From an uncultured Chlorobiaceae bacterium (GTDB lineage: Bacteria; Bacteroidota; Chlorobiia; Chlorobiales; Chlorobiaceae), in assembly GCA_903928225.1 (NCBI GenBank), contig CAIYPU010000055.1:17064-81063 (forward strand): DNA of 64,000 nt, in the 5' to 3' direction. Shown here piece after piece: positions 45,605-55,185 of the stretch; position 1 is the first letter of the stretch; each line of letters opens with the position of its first letter. The notes under the pieces were generated by a model. It ran no database searches, was not told the DNA's origin, and saw nothing but the letters and a program-made list of their open reading frames with translations. The position numbers were made by a program, and so were the translations under genes.

Positions 45605-47785
45605 ATGAGTTTCATGCTTTTTCCCACCGAAAAGCTCTGGGATGAAAAACGGGCCAGGACACCGACCATCCTGCAGATGGAAGCGACAGAATGCGGTGCG
45701 GCCTCGCTGGGAATGATCCTTGCATGGTTCGGCCTTTATGTGCCGCTTGAGCAGCTCCGTATCGACTGCGGGGTATCGCGGGACGGAAGCAAGGCGAGCA
45801 ACCTGATCGTAGCCGCCAGAAAATACGGGCTCGAGGCAAAAGGATGCAGGCTGGACATCGACGATCTGCACAGGAAGGACCTCCCGATGATCCTCTTCTG
45901 GAACATGTACCATTTCGTGGTTTTCGAGGGATTCAGGAAAGGGTGTTACTATATCAACGACCCTGCGAGGGGTGAGCGGAAAGTGAGCCTGAAAGAATTC
46001 AGCGACTCCTATTCGGGAATAGCCATCGTCTTTGAAAAAACTCCTGCATTCAGGAGCGGCGGACAACCGTTCAACCTCTTCGAAGCACTGAAAAAGCGGT
46101 TGCCGGGCCTTGAAAAGGCTATGTCTTACATTATCCTTGCCAGCCTGCTTCTTGTCGTTCCCGGACTTCTTGTCCCTTCCTTTCTGAGGATCTACATCGA
46201 TTATGTCATCGTGAAAGGAACGACCGGATGGATACAGCCTCTCATGATCGGCATGCTGCTTACCGCATGTCTCCAGGGCGCATTGACCTGGCTGCAGCAA
46301 TTCTATATACTCAGGGCCGAGACAAAACTGGCCATGGTATCATCGGCAAAATTCTTCAACCATGTCTTCGCGCAGCCCATGAGGTTTTTCACCATGCGCC
46401 AGGCAGGAGAAATATCCAACAGGGTCCAGCTGAACGACCAGGTTGCGACCCTGCTCGCGGGAGAACTTTCGACAAGGTCGCTCAATGTCCTGCTTATCGT
46501 CTTTTATGCTCTCCTGATGCTCCGGTATGACATCATCCTGACGTTCGGAGCCATCGTCATCGCACTGCTCAACGCATCTGCGCTCTTCTACGTCTCCCGC
46601 AAGCGCATCAGCCTGAACCAGAAATTCATGCAGGATAACGGCAAGCTGATGGGAACGACATTTCACGGCATACGCACCATCGAAAGCCTGAAAGCTTCCG
46701 GCAATGAACAGGATTTTTTTGCAAGATGGGGCGGGCTTTTCGCCAATATGGTGATCGGCAGGCAGGAACTTCAGACAGCCACGGTATTCCTGCTCGCACT
46801 CCCTCCGTTCCTGCAGTCGATCGGCAATATTTCCATTCTCACCCTCGGCGGGCTGCGGGTTATGGAAGGCAATCTCTCCATAGGCATGCTGGTGGCGTTC
46901 CAGAGCCTGCTGCTTTCATTTCTCGCCCCGGTCAACCAGATGGTCAGCCTCGGCCAGAAACTGCAGGATACCAGGGCCAGCCTGCAGCGCCTCGATGATG
47001 TCACGAACAACGAGAGCGAACTTTCCATCGAAGACGACAATGCGGAGACAGCGAAATTCGTGAGACTGGAAGGAAGTGTCGAGCTGAAGAATATCACGTT
47101 CGGGTACAACCTTCTCGATCCACCCCTGATTGAAAATTTTTCGCTTGTGATCAGGCCCGGCAATCGCGTCGCGCTTGTCGGAGGTTCCGGTTCCGGGAAA
47201 TCCACAATCGCGAAACTCGTCGCGGGGCTTTATGAGCCCTGGTCCGGCGAGGTGCTGTTTGACGGGATACCGAGAGAGAAGATTCCCAGAAAGCTGCAGG
47301 CAGCTTCCATCAGCATGGTTGACCAGGAAATCAGCCTCTTCGAAGGAACGATAGCGGAAAATATCGCCATGTGGGACATGACGATACCTCATGACGAGAT
47401 CGTGCTCGCAGCCAGGGACGCGGCAATTCACGAAATGATCATAACCAGGACAGGCGGCTACCAGTCCCGTCTGGGAGAGGGAGGCAGAAATATCAGCGGC
47501 GGACAGCGGCAGAGAATAGAAATCGCCAGGGCACTCTCCCAGAACCCGTCCATCCTCATCCTTGACGAAGCGACAAGCGCACTGGACCCGCCGACAGAAA
47601 AGATTATCGATATGAACATCCGAAACCGCGGATGTTCATGCCTTATCGTCGCCCACCGGCTGAGCACCATCCGTGACTGCGACGAAATTATCGTCCTCGA
47701 TTCGGGAAAGGTCGCTGAACGGGGCACCCATGACTCGCTCATGGCGGCAGGTGGCATCTATGCGGGACTTGTGGCAAAAGGTTAG
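45605..47785 (+). CDS. Peptidase-containing ABC exporter (C39 peptidase, NHLM type)
   Basis: 726 residues; GGGAGGG before the ATG. The N-terminal C39 peptidase has Cys30 in MEATECGAAS, His103 in MYHFVVFEG and Asp119 in YINDPARG, the triad that cuts after double glycine. Six membrane helices follow (about 175-450), then the ATPase: Walker A VGGSGSGKST, Q loop, signature NISGGQRQRIEIARAL, Walker B ILILDEATSALD, H loop VAHRLST. It should remove the leader of the precursor at 42333 and export the core. Confidence 0.93.
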   Translation: MSFMLFPTEKLWDEKRARTPTILQMEATECGAASLGMILAWFGLYVPLEQLRIDCGVSRDGSKASNLIVAARKYGLEAKGCRLDIDDLHRKDLPMILFWNMYHFVVFEGFRKGCYYINDPARGERKVSLKEFSDSYSGIAIVFEKTPAFRSGGQPFNLFEALKKRLPGLEKAMSYIILASLLLVVPGLLVPSFLRIYIDYVIVKGTTGWIQPLMIGMLLTACLQGALTWLQQFYILRAETKLAMVSSAKFFNHVFAQPMRFFTMRQAGEISNRVQLNDQVATLLAGELSTRSLNVLLIVFYALLMLRYDIILTFGAIVIALLNASALFYVSRKRISLNQKFMQDNGKLMGTTFHGIRTIESLKASGNEQDFFARWGGLFANMVIGRQELQTATVFLLALPPFLQSIGNISILTLGGLRVMEGNLSIGMLVAFQSLLLSFLAPVNQMVSLGQKLQDTRASLQRLDDVTNNESELSIEDDNAETAKFVRLEGSVELKNITFGYNLLDPPLIENFSLVIRPGNRVALVGGSGSGKSTIAKLVAGLYEPWSGEVLFDGIPREKIPRKLQAASISMVDQEISLFEGTIAENIAMWDMTIPHDEIVLAARDAAIHEMIITRTGGYQSRLGEGGRNISGGQRQRIEIARALSQNPSILILDEATSALDPPTEKIIDMNIRNRGCSCLIVAHRLSTIRDCDEIIVLDSGKVAERGTHDSLMAAGGIYAGLVAKG

Positions 47786-47841
47786 ACGCTCTTTTCGGGC
47801 ACTGATATGCAGGAATGAAAAACAGGTATCGTTTCTGACCG

Positions 47842-50049
47842 ATGAATGAAGAGAAAGCTGCAGCACTTGCAGAAAAAAGGTTCACTGAAAAAAACCGTTT
47901 TCAGGCGGAACGCTACCGAAAAGCGCTCGAGGGGCTTTCGGAGATCCTCGTCGAAAACGATAATGGCTCTGCTGCTGCCGTTTCAGACCCGCTGCTCGCC
48001 GCATGTATGCTTGTGGGACAGGCTTCTCATATCGTCATCAGCGAACCGCCGCCGGAAATCGATGCGTCACATGAAGATCCGCTTCAGTTCATCTGCCGCT
48101 TTTCGGGCATCCGCGCACGCAGGGTAAGTTTTTCCAGGGGAGGCCGGTGGTGGTTGCATGAAAACGGCCCGCTTCTTGCCTTCAGGGGAAAAGAAATGAA
48201 CCCGGTAGCCCTGCTCCCCGGCAAAAAAGGGTATAGGCTCATCGATCCGCAGACTCATGAGAACCTCGTGGTGGATGAACTGCTTCAGGAGGAACTCGAT
48301 CATGAAAACGCATGGATGTTCTACCGCCCTTTCCCGGAAAGGGTCCTGCATTTCAGTGACATCGTCCGTTACGGCATTTCGGGAAGCAGGTCCGACCTGG
48401 CAACCATGCTGCTTTTCGGTTTTGCTGGCGCATCTATCGGACTTCTTGTCCCCATCCTGACCGGCATACTCTTCGATACGATCATCCCCCGTTCCTCCAG
48501 CGGACAACTGCTGCAACTCGGCACAATCCTTGCAGCGGGCATCATGGCTTCAAGCGGGTTCGAACTGGCCCGCCAGATACTGGTCATGAGAGTGCAGTCC
48601 CGGCTTGACATCAGGCTTCAGCCGGCATTTATCGACCGTCTTCTCAACCTGCCCAGCACCTTCTTCAGGAACTACTCTTCCGGCGATCTTGCGACCCGCA
48701 TTCTCGGTATTTCGCAAATAAGGGAGGTCCTGAGCAGCGCGGTACTGACCGCACTTCTTGGACTGGTCTTCGGGTTCATGAATTTTTTCCTGCTCTTTTT
48801 CTACAGCTGGAAACTTGCCTTCGTCGCCGCTGCCATGACCATGGCCCTTGTCGGCATCACCGTCTGGGCAAGCTACCGGCAGCTCGGGCTCAAAAAAGCC
48901 GTTTTCGAAACACGCGGCAACATTTCAGGTCTGCTCGGCAGCCTGCTGACCGGAATAGCAAAAATCAGGATGACGGGAACAGAAAAGCATGCATTCGCCG
49001 AGTGGGCGGCAAGGTTCCGAAAAGAGCGCAGCATATTGCTCAAAGCCGGCAGCATGCAGAATATGCTGGCTGTAACATCGGCATCTTTTCCGGTCACAGG
49101 CCTTGCAATCATCATATTTTCAGCCGGCAGCAACCTGAGTGGAGAACATCTCAGCTGCGGGTCGTTCATCGCCTTCACCACCGCGTTCACCACATTCCAG
49201 AGCGCGCTCCTGCAATCAGCGATGACCATCATCGGGAGCCTCGATGTCGTTCCGCTCTACGAACGGATCAAGCCGGTCCTCGATGCCCTTCCGGAAACAT
49301 CCTTCACGCGTTCGCACCCTGGAAAACTTCAGGGCGGAGTGGAAATGCAGGGTGTGAATTTCAGTTACACCCCGGACAGTCCCCAGATTCTCCATGACAT
49401 CGATATCAAGGCGGAACCGGGAGAATTCATAGCGATAGTCGGCAGTTCAGGTTCAGGAAAATCCACCATCATGCGCCTCCTTCTCGGCTTCGAAAAGCCT
49501 GCCGCCGGCACGGTGTTCTATGACGGCGTCGATCTGGCGACCCTGAACGTTCAGGCAGTGCGCCGCCAGATAGGTGTGGTCCTGCAGAACGCACATCTTC
49601 AGCCCGGCTTCATCATCAATACGATCCTCGGCTCATCGACCCTGACTGCTGAATATGCGTGGGTAGCCGCAAAAATGGCAGGTATCGCCGATGATATCAG
49701 AAAAATGCCGATGGGCATGTACACCGTCATCAGCGAAGGGTGTGAAACCATATCGGGAGGACAGAAACAACGGCTGCTCATTGCCGGGGCCCTTGTCCGG
49801 AAGCCGGGAATGATTTTTTTCGATGAAGCGACCAGCGCGCTCGACAACGAAACGCAGGAAATAATCAGCAGAAGCCTCGAAGAGCTGCAGTCAACCCGGA
49901 TTGTGATCGCCCACCGGCTGAGCACCATCCGAAATGCCGACAGGATCTACTGCATCGAGGAAGGACGTATTGTACAGACAGGCAGATATGACGAGCTCAT
50001 GGCTGTGGAAGGTTTTTTCAGGGAGCTGGCCAACCGTCAGATCGCATGA
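47842..50049 (+). CDS. NHLM-type ABC exporter, second ATP-binding protein without C39 domain
   Basis: 735 residues. The first 190 residues form a soluble domain of unknown role (LLAACMLVGQASHIVI, RFSGIRARRVSFSRGGRWWLHENGPLLAF), as in the family that pairs with a C39 exporter. Then six membrane helices and an ATPase: Walker A VGSSGSGKST, TISGGQKQRLLIAGALV, Walker B MIFFDEATSALD, AHRLSTIR. It lies 56 bp after the peptidase exporter and probably forms a heteromeric or serial transporter with it. Confidence 0.9.
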   Translation: MNEEKAAALAEKRFTEKNRFQAERYRKALEGLSEILVENDNGSAAAVSDPLLAACMLVGQASHIVISEPPPEIDASHEDPLQFICRFSGIRARRVSFSRGGRWWLHENGPLLAFRGKEMNPVALLPGKKGYRLIDPQTHENLVVDELLQEELDHENAWMFYRPFPERVLHFSDIVRYGISGSRSDLATMLLFGFAGASIGLLVPILTGILFDTIIPRSSSGQLLQLGTILAAGIMASSGFELARQILVMRVQSRLDIRLQPAFIDRLLNLPSTFFRNYSSGDLATRILGISQIREVLSSAVLTALLGLVFGFMNFFLLFFYSWKLAFVAAAMTMALVGITVWASYRQLGLKKAVFETRGNISGLLGSLLTGIAKIRMTGTEKHAFAEWAARFRKERSILLKAGSMQNMLAVTSASFPVTGLAIIIFSAGSNLSGEHLSCGSFIAFTTAFTTFQSALLQSAMTIIGSLDVVPLYERIKPVLDALPETSFTRSHPGKLQGGVEMQGVNFSYTPDSPQILHDIDIKAEPGEFIAIVGSSGSGKSTIMRLLLGFEKPAAGTVFYDGVDLATLNVQAVRRQIGVVLQNAHLQPGFIINTILGSSTLTAEYAWVAAKMAGIADDIRKMPMGMYTVISEGCETISGGQKQRLLIAGALVRKPGMIFFDEATSALDNETQEIISRSLEELQSTRIVIAHRLSTIRNADRIYCIEEGRIVQTGRYDELMAVEGFFRELANRQIA

Positions 50050-50098
50050 GGAAAAACCCGCAAGAAACCGACTTTTCAAACAGGGAAACTGAAAAACC

Positions 50099-51058
50099 AT
50101 GAAAAAACCCGAAATCGGCAGACTCCCCCTGGTCCAGCTTTCCATCATTTTTGCCGTACTGCTTGCTTCGCTTGTCATATCCTGGACGATGCTGAGCCGG
50201 CATGCCATGAACAGCGGCAGAAACCTCATCAACCTGAGCATGCTCCACATTGCCGACCAGATCAGGCAGAACGACCAGACGCTCTATACCCTCAGGCTCG
50301 AGTCCGACGCCCAGTCGATAGCAAAAGCCCGCGCGTTTGCCTGGATGATCCAGCAGGAACCATCCCTGATCCACGACGAGCATAAACTCGAAGAGATCCG
50401 AAAACTCCTCGATGTCGATGAACTCCACGTAAGCGACAAGAACGGCATCCTCGTCGGCAGCACGATCCACAGTTTCATAGGCTATAACTTCGCATCCGAT
50501 CCGCAGTCGAAGCCGTTCCTGCTCGCCATCTATTACAGGGATTTCAAACTGGCCCAGCCTCCGATGCCGAAAGGTTTTGACAAAACCATATTCCAGTACA
50601 CCGGCGTTTCCCGTCTTGACGAACCGGGAATCGTTCAGATCGGGTACAAGCCGGAAAGGCTCTACCGGGCGCTCGCTGCCGCAGATATCGCAAAAGTCGC
50701 CTATGGCTACAGGACAAGGCAGACCGGCACGATCATTGTTACGGACCTCAACGGCAAAATCCTGAGCAGCACGGATGGCAGGTTCATCGGCAGGGATGTA
50801 TCCGCCTGCGGATTTCCCCGCAACTCCTTCAGGGGACCGGAAGGGATGTTCACTCAAACTGTCGGCAAACTGAAATCGCTTTTCATCTACAGGGTCTACG
50901 ACGATTACATGATCATCGGTTCACTCGGGCTCGATGAACTCTACCAGCGGAGGAACCAGTCGATGATCGTCCAGGTCCTTACCAGCATCGCTGTTTTTTC
51001 GCTGATGGCACTGTTTCTCATCCGGAAAAACAATGAAAAAGGAAACATATCAGCCTGA
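50099..51058 (+). CDS. Membrane-anchored Cache-like sensor without output domain
   Basis: 319 residues. N-terminal membrane helix (LSIIFAVLLASLVISWTML), a long periplasmic segment (about 35-290) with HEDEHKLEEIRKLLDVDELHVSDKNGILVGST and GTIIVTDLNGKILSSTDGRFIGRDVS, two Cache/PAS-like subdomains, and a second membrane helix (VLTSIAVFSLMALFLI) followed by only about ten residues (RKNNEKGNISA). No kinase, GGDEF, HAMP or methyl-accepting part follows. 49 bp after the exporter gene, so it is part of the same operon. It might bind the product or sense the same signal; unknown. Confidence 0.6.
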   Translation: MKKPEIGRLPLVQLSIIFAVLLASLVISWTMLSRHAMNSGRNLINLSMLHIADQIRQNDQTLYTLRLESDAQSIAKARAFAWMIQQEPSLIHDEHKLEEIRKLLDVDELHVSDKNGILVGSTIHSFIGYNFASDPQSKPFLLAIYYRDFKLAQPPMPKGFDKTIFQYTGVSRLDEPGIVQIGYKPERLYRALAAADIAKVAYGYRTRQTGTIIVTDLNGKILSSTDGRFIGRDVSACGFPRNSFRGPEGMFTQTVGKLKSLFIYRVYDDYMIIGSLGLDELYQRRNQSMIVQVLTSIAVFSLMALFLIRKNNEKGNISA

Positions 51059-51299
51059 CGGGCACTTCTTTTTTTTTGCTGTGTTAAGCACGGGTACAAG
51101 GCGCAGAGAGCCCCGACAAGATCTGAATAAACTCCTGAACAGGAATGTACGCGTGTCAGATGAGGATTTCGGTCCCGACAGGTCTGGACCAATCCGAACA
51201 ACAAGGCTTCAGAACAACCAGACAGAGGTGCCCTGATGCGATATCGAAGGCTGATTGCTGGCTGTTTAATGAGTCGATCGGTTCAAACTGCTTCTACCT

Positions 51300-51784
51300 T
51301 TTCATCATCGGGTCCGGCAATGATCTGCCAACAGCAACCGATTGCCTTTACGACCCTTTTTCCTCACACCACTCTTCACTCGGGGCAACATGCTCGCCGA
51401 CGAATGGTTCGGCCCGGAAACCCCGGTCACCTCGCTTTCGGGAGGACAATCAAGGGCGCTGATGATCGCCGATACGGCTTTTCTCAGTTCGTCGCCGGTC
51501 GTGCTGATCGACGAAATTGAAAACGCAGGCATCGACAGAAATAAGCGCTCTCGCTTCTTGTCCGCAAGGAGAAAATCGTGCTGATGGCTACCCACGATCC
51601 AATCCTCGCTGTCATGGCTGAACGCAGACTCGTCATCAGGAACAGAGGAATACACAGGTTCATCGAAACGACCGGAAAGGAAAAAGCCAATCTCGCGATG
51701 CTCGAAGAACTTGACAACAGGATGCTTGCCCTCCGGACAAGGCTCAGGAGCGGAGAACCGATCGAAGATATCGGCCCAGGCTGA
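51300..51784 (+). pseudogene. Decayed ABC transporter ATP-binding protein
   Basis: Three fragments of one ATPase appear in different frames. CQQQPIAFTTLF (near 51328, Q-loop-like) is followed in another frame by GNMLADEWFG..TPVTSLSGGQSRALMIADTAFLSSSPVVLIDEIENAGIDRN (51390-51542, signature and Walker B). After about 51543 the frame that continues is shifted by one: ALSLLVRKEKIVLMATHDPILAVM, to the stop at 51784. A one-base deletion near 51540-51545 explains the break, and the Walker A half is not recognisable upstream. No frame covers the full domain. Confidence 0.7.
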
Positions 51785-51814
51785 AGGCATTGATTGAAGC
51801 GTAAAGAAAGAAAA

Positions 51815-51854
51815 AAAACTGCCCGGCGGTTCAGGTGCCACCGGGCAGTTTTTT
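51815..51854. terminator. Bidirectional terminator
   Basis: AACTGCCCGG (51817-51826) and CCGGGCAGTT (51841-51850) form a 10-bp stem with a 14-nt loop, flanked by an A tract on the left and a T tract on the right. Confidence 0.88.
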
Positions 51855-51882
51855 ATGATACAATCCTGCATGCAGAACGCCG

Positions 51883-52284
51883 TCATTTAGCGCAATTGCC
51901 CGGTGATTTGAAATTCGGATCGTAACTCTCCCAGAGCCAGCCTGCGACCGCTTCAAGTTCCTTGTCTGACAGCGTCATCGCCGGCATGAGGCCGAAACGG
52001 CTGACAGCGGCCGCTTCGAGTTTCGATTGCTTCGCATCCGGCTTTTTCATAAACGTCACCATATGGGTCACACCATCTTTCCTGTCGGCAAAGGCCTGAT
52101 GGTAATGCATGGTAATCCCGAGGATCGGCGGAGCCGATTTGGGGGGAGGGCTCATGGAATGGCAGATGCTGCAGTGCTTGTCGTAAAGCAACTTGCCCTG
52201 GGTCCCGTCCGGAATGGCATGAAGGGGGCCTGCCGCCATAGAGAGCAGGAAAAGGATAAAAGCGGATTTTTTTAACCGGATCAT
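51883..52284 (-). CDS. Monohaem c-type cytochrome (class I), exported
   Basis: 133 residues: signal peptide to GPLHA, then one haem site CSICH (Cys38, Cys41, His42) and a probable Met ligand in FGLMPAMTLSDKELEAVAGWLWES. A single-haem soluble cytochrome of the periplasm; partner unknown. Terminated by the hairpin at 51815. It lies 47 bp downstream of a TonB-dependent receptor gene on the same strand and may be co-transcribed with it. Confidence 0.87.
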   Translation of the reverse strand: MIRLKKSAFILFLLSMAAGPLHAIPDGTQGKLLYDKHCSICHSMSPPPKSAPPILGITMHYHQAFADRKDGVTHMVTFMKKPDAKQSKLEAAAVSRFGLMPAMTLSDKELEAVAGWLWESYDPNFKSPGNCAK

Positions 52285-52331
52285 GAATTGAGAATTGAAC
52301 GTTTACAAAATGATTTCGCAGCTGAAATAAT

Positions 52332-54248
52332 CTAAAAAGCGCACATGATGCCGCCGTAGAAATATGTTCCTGTCGATGCCGCGCCTCCGCTGTTGCCATA
52401 AGCCGCGTTTGCCTCGACATTGAACATATTGTCAACGCCCACGAACAGCTCCGAATTGCTGTTCACTTTTTTCGCGAGGTAGCAGTTCACAAGCGTATAG
52501 GAATCGGTACGGCTCGTTTCGCTGGTCCATTGCCGTCCTGTAGTAATGACCCTGATATTGCCGCTGAAACCATGCCCGCTCCTGAATGCAAGTTTGACTG
52601 TGTTTGCAATGTCCGGAACAAAGAGCAGATCGTGACCGATCGTCTGATCTTCGGTGTCCAGGAATGTAATTTGATCGGAAAGCGTGAACCCATAAGGAAG
52701 TTTGATCCCAGCCGATACTTCGAGTCCCTGCGTCATGGCTTTCGAAGTGTTTCTCAGCTCATAGATCGGGATCGCCGGTTTCGTTCCGCTATAGGTATGG
52801 GTGAAGAATTCGGTTATCATATCGCGCATGTCGTTTCGGAACGCCGTAATGCCGCAGGTAAACCTGCTCCATGTCCCGTCGGCGCCAATTTCATAGGAAC
52901 GTGATTTCTCGGGATCGAGGTTCGGATTGGCATAGATGATTTTTTGTTTTGTTGAGGTAGAGCCCGTATAAAGCTCGTAAAGCGTCGGGGCCCTGAACCC
53001 TTCGCTGTATGATCCCCTCAGTCGCACATGGTCGTTGAGCTTCAGCCAGGCACCGACTTTTGGACTGAATGCGTTGCCGAAATCCGAATGATCGTCATAC
53101 CTTGCGCCGATCACCGCACCGAAAGGATCGGCAAGCTGCACTTCATCCTGCAGAAAAGCAGCGAAGTTATGTGCATCGTGAGAAAGACTGTTATCCGACC
53201 TGTTTTCAGTACTGTACTCCATCCCGGTCGTAATCCGGTGATTATCAGCGATCGTTGCCGTCCACCTCCCCTCATACTGGCTCGTATCAACATTGAGTGT
53301 CGTCGTTGTCACCGTGCCGCCGGCAACCGGCTGCATATCTGATTGCCAGTCATAAGTGGATTTCCAGCTCCGAAGCGTCAGCCTGGATTCTTTGCCGGTA
53401 TCGATGTCAACTCCGAGATAACCGAACAACCGGTCGGCATTGACCGTCCTGTTCTTGTAGCCATTATTTGAACGGATTCCCTCCAGCTTCGTATCGGCAT
53501 AGTTGACGCCGAACGAAAGATTGCATCCCGGAGCGAGAAGGTAGTTCAAGGCTGCAGAATAGGCATCGAACCGCCTGTCGTCACCATCGGTATCGAGGGT
53601 GCTTTTATCCCTGTCATAGCGATCCCTGTTATTGTAGGTTACAGAGGCAACATATCCGAGCTTTCCCTGGGTACCGCTCACATAACCGTTGGTGTTGATA
53701 CTGCCCGCTTCTCCGTATGTGCTCTCGCCCGTGTAAATATTGAGGCCGGCATGGATGTCTTTCGTCGGTTTTTTCGTGATGATGTTGATGACGCCTCCGA
53801 CAGCATCGCTGCCATAAAGGGCGGAGCCTGATCCTCGGATAATTTCGATCCGTTCGATCATACCGGCCGGAATTTCCCCCATGTCGAGCAATCCCTGGAA
53901 TCCGCTGTACATACGCATGCCATCGACAAGCACCAGCGTGTTCCTGCTGTTGAGTCCGCGCATCCTTGCTGCACTTATCCTCCCGTTCGAGGGTTCAAGG
54001 GTGATACTCTGTGCTTCGGTCAGCACATCAGAAAGTGTCGTGGCACCACTTTCATTGATCTCCTTCCTGCTGATCACCTCGACTGCCGCGGGGACCTTCG
54101 AAACCGGTGTTTCGCTGAGTGTCGCCGTCACGACAATTTCCTCCGACTGCCCGCTGTTGAGTGACTGCGCTGATGCTGTTGCCTCTGGAGATACCGCCGA
54201 ACTCAGCAGTGCAAAAAAAATGATCAGTTTATTCGATCTGTTCTTCAT
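52332..54248 (-). CDS. TonB-dependent outer-membrane receptor (first)
   Basis: 638 residues. Signal peptide to ASAQS, TonB box EEIVVTATL, plug domain with VEVISRKEINESGATTLSDVL and IERIEIIRGSGSALYGSDAVGGVINIIT, then a beta-barrel ending in GGIMCAF with terminal Phe. BtuB/Cir-like. A ModE-like palindrome lies 95 bp upstream (54343-54366), which hints at molybdate or tungstate-linked control; the ligand is unproven. Confidence 0.9.
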   Translation of the reverse strand: MKNRSNKLIIFFALLSSAVSPEATASAQSLNSGQSEEIVVTATLSETPVSKVPAAVEVISRKEINESGATTLSDVLTEAQSITLEPSNGRISAARMRGLNSRNTLVLVDGMRMYSGFQGLLDMGEIPAGMIERIEIIRGSGSALYGSDAVGGVINIITKKPTKDIHAGLNIYTGESTYGEAGSINTNGYVSGTQGKLGYVASVTYNNRDRYDRDKSTLDTDGDDRRFDAYSAALNYLLAPGCNLSFGVNYADTKLEGIRSNNGYKNRTVNADRLFGYLGVDIDTGKESRLTLRSWKSTYDWQSDMQPVAGGTVTTTTLNVDTSQYEGRWTATIADNHRITTGMEYSTENRSDNSLSHDAHNFAAFLQDEVQLADPFGAVIGARYDDHSDFGNAFSPKVGAWLKLNDHVRLRGSYSEGFRAPTLYELYTGSTSTKQKIIYANPNLDPEKSRSYEIGADGTWSRFTCGITAFRNDMRDMITEFFTHTYSGTKPAIPIYELRNTSKAMTQGLEVSAGIKLPYGFTLSDQITFLDTEDQTIGHDLLFVPDIANTVKLAFRSGHGFSGNIRVITTGRQWTSETSRTDSYTLVNCYLAKKVNSNSELFVGVDNMFNVEANAAYGNSGGAASTGTYFYGGIMCAF

Positions 54249-54342
54249 CGTTGAAAACTTCTTTTGATTTATGAAACTTGATACTTAAAAAACTCGTCTG
54301 ACTGGCCGAACAGCCCGAACATAAACAGTCATTCACGATCGT

Positions 54343-54366
54343 CGCTATATCCCTTACCATATAACG
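54343..54366. promoter_or_regulatory. ModE-like palindrome (box 1)
   Basis: CGCTATAT-N8-ATATAACG, with one mismatch to perfect symmetry. It resembles the E. coli ModE operator type CGTTATAT-N8-ATATAACG. Situated 95 bp before the receptor gene at 54248 (minus strand). Confidence 0.55.
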
Positions 54367-54504
54367 CTATAAGCACGAAACCGGTCTCCATTTATTCGTT
54401 CAGTGCATTGTGTCAACCATTACAGCGTCCTGTAAAAAAAAAAAGCAGCTTTAAGCAGATAAGACATCATAACGGACACTGATTCAGGCCCTGCCTTCTC
54501 AAGC

Positions 54505-55185
54505 TCAGCTGCGGCTGAATTTCCTCAATGCGTAGAAAAGCAGGATCGATACAACGCCAAGCATCAGGGACAGCACTGCCGCTTTTTCAAAATTCCCCTC
54601 GAAAACAGCATTATAGACCGCAAGCGATACCGTTTCGGTCTTTCCTATGATGTTCCCCCCGAGGATCAACGTTACACCGACCTCGCCGAGCGAACGCCCC
54701 ATAGAAAGGATGAGTCCGGCGATCAGCGCACGGCTGATGGTCGGCAGAACGACGGAGCGATAGGTCTGGAACCTGTTTTTCCCCAACGTCCAGGCTGCCT
54801 CGACAAGCGAAGGATTCATTCCCTCGACAGCCGCCTGAACCGATTTGACAACAAGCGGAAGCCCGGCAATGAACGATGCGATGAATACGCCGGATTTGCT
54901 GAAAATGATTTCCTGGCCAAGTGCTGACAAGGGTGCGCCTATAACCCCGTTCCGTCCGAGCAGCAGAAGCAGCAGAAACCCGGTAGCTATCGGAGGAAAG
55001 ACCAGCGGAAGGGTAACGATGGTATCGGCAACGGATATAAAAAGGTTCCTTTGGCAGGTAAATAAATAACCGGCAATCACTCCCGCCGCCAGGTGAAGCA
55101 GCAGGGTGACCAGTGAAGTCTCGACGGTCAGCATGAGGGATGCCGTCATGCCATCGCCTGAAATAATGCTGAAATAATGTTCCAT
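54505..55185 (-). CDS. modB: Molybdate-type ABC transporter permease ModB
   Basis: 226 residues from ATG 55185, whose A overlaps the modA stop (TGATG). Five to six membrane helices; the cytoplasmic EAA loop reads EGMNPSLVEAAWTLGKNRFQTYRSVVLP, followed by GRSLGEVGVTLILGGNIIGKTETVSLAVY, typical of ModB/CysTW permeases. Translationally coupled to modA. Confidence 0.93.
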   Translation of the reverse strand: MEHYFSIISGDGMTASLMLTVETSLVTLLLHLAAGVIAGYLFTCQRNLFISVADTIVTLPLVFPPIATGFLLLLLLGRNGVIGAPLSALGQEIIFSKSGVFIASFIAGLPLVVKSVQAAVEGMNPSLVEAAWTLGKNRFQTYRSVVLPTISRALIAGLILSMGRSLGEVGVTLILGGNIIGKTETVSLAVYNAVFEGNFEKAAVLSLMLGVVSILLFYALRKFSRS

